NCBI GenBank assembly: GCA_009917455.1
Contig: QZDS01000001.1
Coordinates: 124,001-188,000 of the forward strand
Reading direction: 5' to 3'
From: a bacterium 1xD8-48
GTDB taxonomy: Bacteria; Bacillota; Clostridia; Lachnospirales; Lachnospiraceae
DNA length: 64,000 nt
The notes beneath the pieces are model-generated. The model was not told the DNA's origin, ran no database searches, and worked only from the letters and a program-made list of their open reading frames with translations. Position numbers and translations under genes: made by a program. Positions 60,562-64,000 of the stretch are shown here, piece after piece; position 1 is the stretch's first letter, and each line of letters opens with the position of its first letter.

Positions 60562-61848
60562 TTATGGAATCGGAATCATAATTTTTAATTTAAATATGCC
60601 GTTTTCCATTTTGGTACTCAACTGACCTTCGTAGCGCTCCACCGCCTTTCGGATGTTGGGAAGCCCCAGACCGTGAAGGAACTTATCCTCTTTCGATGTT
60701 TTACCCTCCGCAGGCACCCCGGCAGACGCGTTGTTTTCCACGACAATCATAAGGATATCCCGGACACGGTCCGCCTTTACCGTGATAAGCCTCTCCTCCT
60801 CCGGCAGCTTTTCGCTTGCCTCAATGGCATTGTCCAGGGCGTTTCCGAATATCGTCCCAATATCCAGAGGTTCTAAAAAGGAGCCGTCCTCAAAAGTAAC
60901 CGCGGCTCTGAAGTCAACTTTCTTTTCCTGCGCCAGCTTCGCCTTGTCGCGGATGACAATGTCCAAAACCTGATTTCCCGTCTGCTGATAATTTTCATAG
61001 CCCTCTATCCGGGACTGCAGCATTTTGGCAGACCTTGCCCGCTCTCCGCCGTCTTCCGACTCCGACTGTAAGATGAGCAGCTAGTTTTTCAGGTCATGGT
61101 AAATACTGCGCACCCGCTCCTCGTCCTTAATCCTGTCCTGATAGTAATTCTTCTGCATCTCCAGCTCCTGAACCCGGTAGGCTGTCTGCATGGACTCGCA
61201 GATATAGGAAGCCAGGTACATACACCCGAAGCTTGAAAAAACAGCGGCCCCGCAGATGGGATATACGATGGCGGTATCTCTCGGCATAAAATAAATAATG
61301 GTAAAAACCGCCACAAAGGAAGCCAGCATCAGCATGTCCACAATCAGCCAGGTCTTAAGATTCAGCCGGGAAGTAATTTTCCCCAGGAATCTGCGCAAAA
61401 CCAGCCACGCCCCAATCCAGAAAAGCAGACGCAAAATCAGAGTTGCCATGAGGATAACTGCCTCTATGAGCTCTATCTGCGAAGCTGGCAGCGTTTCCCC
61501 GAAAGCCGACCGCTTCACCGCAAAAAACAGACGGCTCCCCGCATCCGTCATCAGATAATTAATGGCCACCATCGCCGGATAAAATACCAGCACCACAGAT
61601 ATTTTCTCTATCGCCATCCCCCTGTGAAAAACAAATACATAGGCGCAAAACAGCAAAAGCGAGCCCAGCAGATTGGCCAAATCATTGGAATAAATAATGA
61701 AATCCGCCACGATATGGCAGACGCAAAATCCGGCAAGTACCATAAACCGGTTTTTCCGAAGCGGCAGAAAGGTTTTGAGCAGCCAGAAAAAAACAAATGA
61801 ATATCCCCATGAAAGCAGGTATGTCAGTGTGTCAAGAACTTTTATCAT
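60562..61848 (-). pseudogene. GHKL sensor histidine kinase interrupted by an amber codon
   Basis: An ATG at 61848 begins six membrane helices and a coiled linker that reaches the phosphoacceptor motif VRSIYHDLKN, where a TAG at 61081-61083 stops it. The next in-frame residues, LLILQSESEDGG, continue the motif without any shift into EGYENYQQTGNQVLDIVI, GNALDNAIEASEKLPEEE and GLGLPNIRKAVERYEG. A single C to T change in a Gln codon would explain the stop. The ATPase part could start alone at 61023. No response regulator gene is adjacent. Real nonsense mutation or sequencing error cannot be distinguished here. Confidence 0.75.
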
Positions 61849-61928
61849 TGGAAAATCCCCCCGGTTCATTTGCTATTATAGCGGGTGTAGGGGGAAATTA
61901 CAATGGTTTTGTGTGGGGGTTCAGATGC

Positions 61929-62035
61929 GACGTTCAGATGTTCCGGGATGCCTTCGTCGGCTCGCTCTCGCTCTATAAAAACGTAGCAGTACTTAACAAG
62001 GCCTCCTTAAGGTATCCCGGAACATCTGAACTGTG
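61929..62035 (-). repeat. structured repeat element, copy 3 (internally deleted)
   Basis: Outer arms TTCAGATGTTCCGGGAT (61933-61949) and ATCCCGGAACATCTGAA (62014-62030) pair perfectly over 17 bp and differ in sequence from copies 1 and 2. Inside are the conserved TTAAGGAGGCCTT block and the ACGTTTTTATAGAGCGAGAG strand, but the 5' half of the inner stem and apical hairpin is missing. The element lies about 80 bases upstream of the amber-interrupted kinase gene in the same orientation. Confidence 0.75.
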
Positions 62036-62283
62036 TACTGCCAGCCACTACTGGTCAAAGACCCTACAGCATTCGTTAAATGGATGTTCCTGTACGGTAA
62101 GAAGCTGCTATTTTTACGGATGACTACTTTCGCATTTTATTTTCAAGAAAATAGCCAACAAACTGTGATTTCTCACAAGTCTGTCAGCTCTGCTCGTGTC
62201 AAGTAAAGGACAAAAATTTTTTCAATTTTTATCCCTTTACATATGTATTTAATCTTCTTCCCTCAATCAATATCTATATCATC
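62036..62283. other. intergenic region without recognised gene
   Basis: An AT-rich stretch between the structured repeat and the small-gene cluster. No frame with a ribosome site, no tRNA and no clear terminator was seen. Confidence 0.4.
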
Positions 62284-62478
62284 TCAAAAACCTTTAAAAT
62301 CCTCTTCCTCCAATCGTTTGACATTCACTTTATTCTGTATCTCCAAAACCATCTTCATTATCTCTTCCCTTGTATGCGGGCTGTCCTTCATCACTCTGTC
62401 TATATCAATGTCTTTATGTCTCATTTTTATCAGACCTTCTATGATATGAGAAACATGATTCACAAATACCTCTTCCAT
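62284..62478 (-). CDS. small unknown protein, last gene of three
   Basis: 64 residues, mostly helical and charged (IEGLIKMRHKDIDIDRVMKDSPHTREEIMKMVLEI). The start overlaps the upstream zinc-ribbon gene by 19 bases, so the two are coupled. No known family recognised; the SPHTREEIMKMV stretch resembles the C-terminal helix pair of some regulatory proteins but this is weak. Confidence 0.5.
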   Translation of the reverse strand: MEEVFVNHVSHIIEGLIKMRHKDIDIDRVMKDSPHTREEIMKMVLEIQNKVNVKRLEEEDFKGF

Positions 62479-62696
62479 AATCGCATTCTTCGTTTTATCA
62501 TCTGCTTCCTCATACCTTTCCCTACATGTCCATCCTCCAAAACAGCCTGCCTAACACCTTGCATTACCCTTTCATATTCTGATGCCAGTATGCTTTTGCC
62601 ACAAACCGGACACATCAATATCTCCCCGTCTTCCGTCTCATAGATGGAAGCACAGTGAAAACACATTTTTCTAAAGTCTCCTTCTTTATGATCCAT
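62460..62696 (-). CDS. small zinc-ribbon protein
   Basis: 78 residues. Two Cys pairs (MCFHC at about 11-15 and MCPVC at about 28-32) form a zinc ribbon, followed by a basic helix (GKGMRKQMIKRRMRLWKRYL). It is the middle gene of three on the minus strand, nine bases after the membrane-protein gene. Function unknown; a nucleic-acid or protein-binding role is possible. Confidence 0.6.
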   Translation of the reverse strand: MDHKEGDFRKMCFHCASIYETEDGEILMCPVCGKSILASEYERVMQGVRQAVLEDGHVGKGMRKQMIKRRMRLWKRYL

Positions 62697-62704
62697 TTTC
62701 CCGC

Positions 62705-63358
62705 CTATGCCGTTTTTGCATTTCCTGATTTTTGCTCTTCAATCATTTCTTGGATAATCGTTATATAATCCGAATAAAACTCATTCTTCAAATTATTACT
62801 TCTAATCCTAAAAGACGTAAAGAATAAAAACATCAAAACGATCAGTCCCATTAAAAAAGCTCCCCAAATATAAAACCACATTCCTGAATATAAATTTTGT
62901 TCCAATGCCTGATATATTAGCTTTGGATTATACCCTGTATACTCCAAAAATTCTTCATCTATCAATGTATTTATAGAATTATTATAAGTATTTATCACAT
63001 TGACCACTGAAAATACAAATGTATATACAATCGTAATGAACACCGTCAATAACGGCATTGTACCCCCACTCCACATTTCTTTTCTGCTCATTATTAGATT
63101 TTTCTCACGCTTCAGATAATGCACAAAATTTCTCAGTGTAGACTCTGCATACTTACCGCCTCCATATTTCTCACAAACATAACCATGCCATTCACAATAA
63201 TTTTGATATGGTGATTTTTTCTCCCCTATCCTACTATATATTGTCAGTTCTTCATTTATATCAAATCCATACGCATATTCCTTAACCCTTTTCATTCCAA
63301 GCCAAACCTCATCTATACTTTTATCTATATCAAATACGTAACTGCCACTCTTTTCCAC
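62705..63358 (-). CDS. two-helix membrane protein of unknown function
   Basis: 217 residues from a GTG at 63358; no clear ribosome site, so the start is uncertain. The N-terminal 95 residues are soluble (VKEYAYGFDINEELTIYSRIGE), then helices at about 100-122 and 160-182 flank a 35-residue loop, with a charged C-terminus. A soluble domain plus two helices recalls SLATT-like pore proteins, but no motif proves it. A+T content is higher than in the metabolic operons. First gene of three. Confidence 0.5.
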   Translation of the reverse strand: MEKSGSYVFDIDKSIDEVWLGMKRVKEYAYGFDINEELTIYSRIGEKKSPYQNYCEWHGYVCEKYGGGKYAESTLRNFVHYLKREKNLIMSRKEMWSGGTMPLLTVFITIVYTFVFSVVNVINTYNNSINTLIDEEFLEYTGYNPKLIYQALEQNLYSGMWFYIWGAFLMGLIVLMFLFFTSFRIRSNNLKNEFYSDYITIIQEMIEEQKSGNAKTA

Positions 63359-63383
63359 TGCAGCATATTATACTTAAAAACCA

Positions 63384-63515
63384 TCAAAGCCACAAGCGCC
63401 CCGCCGCCATGGTAAAAATCTTCCTCGCCACCTCCGGGTCTACCACCAGCCAGTGCTTATCCTCCGGGGACTTCTCATATCCATACCTGGCATCCCCGTA
63501 CAGATACTCCTCATT
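63384..63515 (-). pseudogene. serine site-specific recombinase fragment
   Basis: Minus-strand frame ARYGYEKSPEDKHWLVVDPEVARKIF is the conserved stretch that follows the catalytic domain of large serine recombinases (the P/Y-GY-x-K-x-P-x-D..L..D-x-E-A pattern). The rest of the enzyme is missing. It is a sign of a former mobile element at the right end of the window. Confidence 0.65.
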
Positions 63516-63869
63516 CCGCGCCATCTGCGCAGACCGTATCTTCTTAGACAGTTCCCTGCTGTACAGAATATTGACGAGATTCTTAAATACATTAACAGAA
63601 ACAAATACATAACCAACCTCATCAAAAAACAATCCTTTGAAATAATTCAGCTACCCCCCTTCCTTTATCAAAATTTGACCATAACTGACTTTTTATACCT
63701 CTATCATACCAGAATATGGTCTGACTTTGTAAATGTATAAATCAAAAATACAAAAAATCTTTCTCTCTTTTCAGCAAATCTCAACAATGCGAAGAAAACA
63801 GCCAGAATAACCTGACTGTTCCTCACAAACACTCCTATATTGCTTTAAAAAATTCTCTTTTAACGTCAA
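63516..63869. other. AT-rich intergenic region
   Basis: No recognisable gene apart from weak continuation of the recombinase fragment frame to about 63630. The stretch has several A/T runs and no obvious terminator. Confidence 0.35.
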
Positions 63870-64000
63870 TCATGGTTTTGGTTTCTCACCATATGGCACC
63901 GACTCTTCTGCTACCATCGAAAGCTCCGTTCTTGGCTGAAAATCATAAACCGCAGCCCTCGGCTTTATATTGCCGCTCATTAATTCTGCCTGTTTTATCA
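63870..64000 (-). CDS. C-terminal end of an unknown protein, 5' part outside window
   Basis: The last 43 codons of a frame that enters from the right edge: KQAELMSGNIKPRAAVYDFQPRTELSMV and AEESVPYGEKPKP, then TGA. The tail is polar and proline-containing. I do not recognise the family. It precedes the recombinase fragment on the same strand and may belong to the same former mobile element. Confidence 0.45.
   Translation of the reverse strand, partial: IKQAELMSGNIKPRAAVYDFQPRTELSMVAEESVPYGEKPKP

Overview
The window looks like chromosome of an anaerobic gut Firmicute, most likely Lachnospiraceae. This is inferred from gene families, not from a marker gene. The families are a CmpB-type putative permease (PF06541-like), an FlxA-like protein, a DUF4358 lipoprotein beside MBOAT and DHHW proteins, a chromosomal vanG-type locus, GH43/GH78/GH5 hydrolases, and TTG/GTG starts with strong AGGAGG-type ribosome sites. 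Most genes are on the minus strand.

Layout. 0-1.2 kb: 3' part of a cell-wall amidase gene and a beheaded azlD. 1.2-4.3 kb: AT-rich island with a NACHT NTPase (probable phage defence) and a YefM/YoeB toxin-antitoxin pair, ending at tRNA-Glu. 4.6-12.4 kb: permease-like protein, two CobW/G3E GTPases, rhamnose mutarotase, Na/Pi symporter, MFS permease, FlxA-like protein. 12.5-14.6 kb: LytTR/GHKL two-component pair. 14.7-20.2 kb: vanT, vanG, vanS and vanR with two matching VanR-box candidates but no vanXY. 20.2-29.6 kb: MATE pump, nitroreductase, sugar-binding lipoprotein, hybrid kinase, hemerythrin-CheX-REC protein, GH43. 29.7-30.2 kb: two copies of a structured repeat. 30.3-33.5 kb: OmpR-type two-component system. 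33.7-39.7 kb: acetyltransferase relic, HD protein, AraC regulator, BceAB-like ABC transporter and XRE regulator.

40.3-48 kb holds a DtxR-type repressor, a ZIP transporter, a HMA metal-binding protein, three methyltransferase genes (one fused to a ketopantoate-reductase-like domain), an ATC-hydrolase-family protein and several decayed genes. A DtxR-like palindrome precedes the first gene. 48.2-50.1 kb is a patchwork of gene fragments, one of which duplicates the AraC/DHHW pair at 56-58 kb. 50.1-57.1 kb is a rhamnoside/glycan utilisation locus (GPH symporter, GH78, GH5, divergent AraC). 57.3-60.5 kb is a DHHW-MBOAT-DUF4358 surface-acylation operon. 60.6-61.8 kb is a GHKL kinase interrupted by an amber codon. 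A third copy of the structured repeat lies at 61.9 kb, followed by three small unknown genes and a serine-recombinase scrap.

The most noteworthy items are the three-copy repeat whose outer stems covary, the vanXY-less van locus with duplicated regulator boxes, the NACHT island beside a tRNA, and the metal-regulated methyltransferase cluster. All calls come from reading the sequence by eye; no homology search was run.
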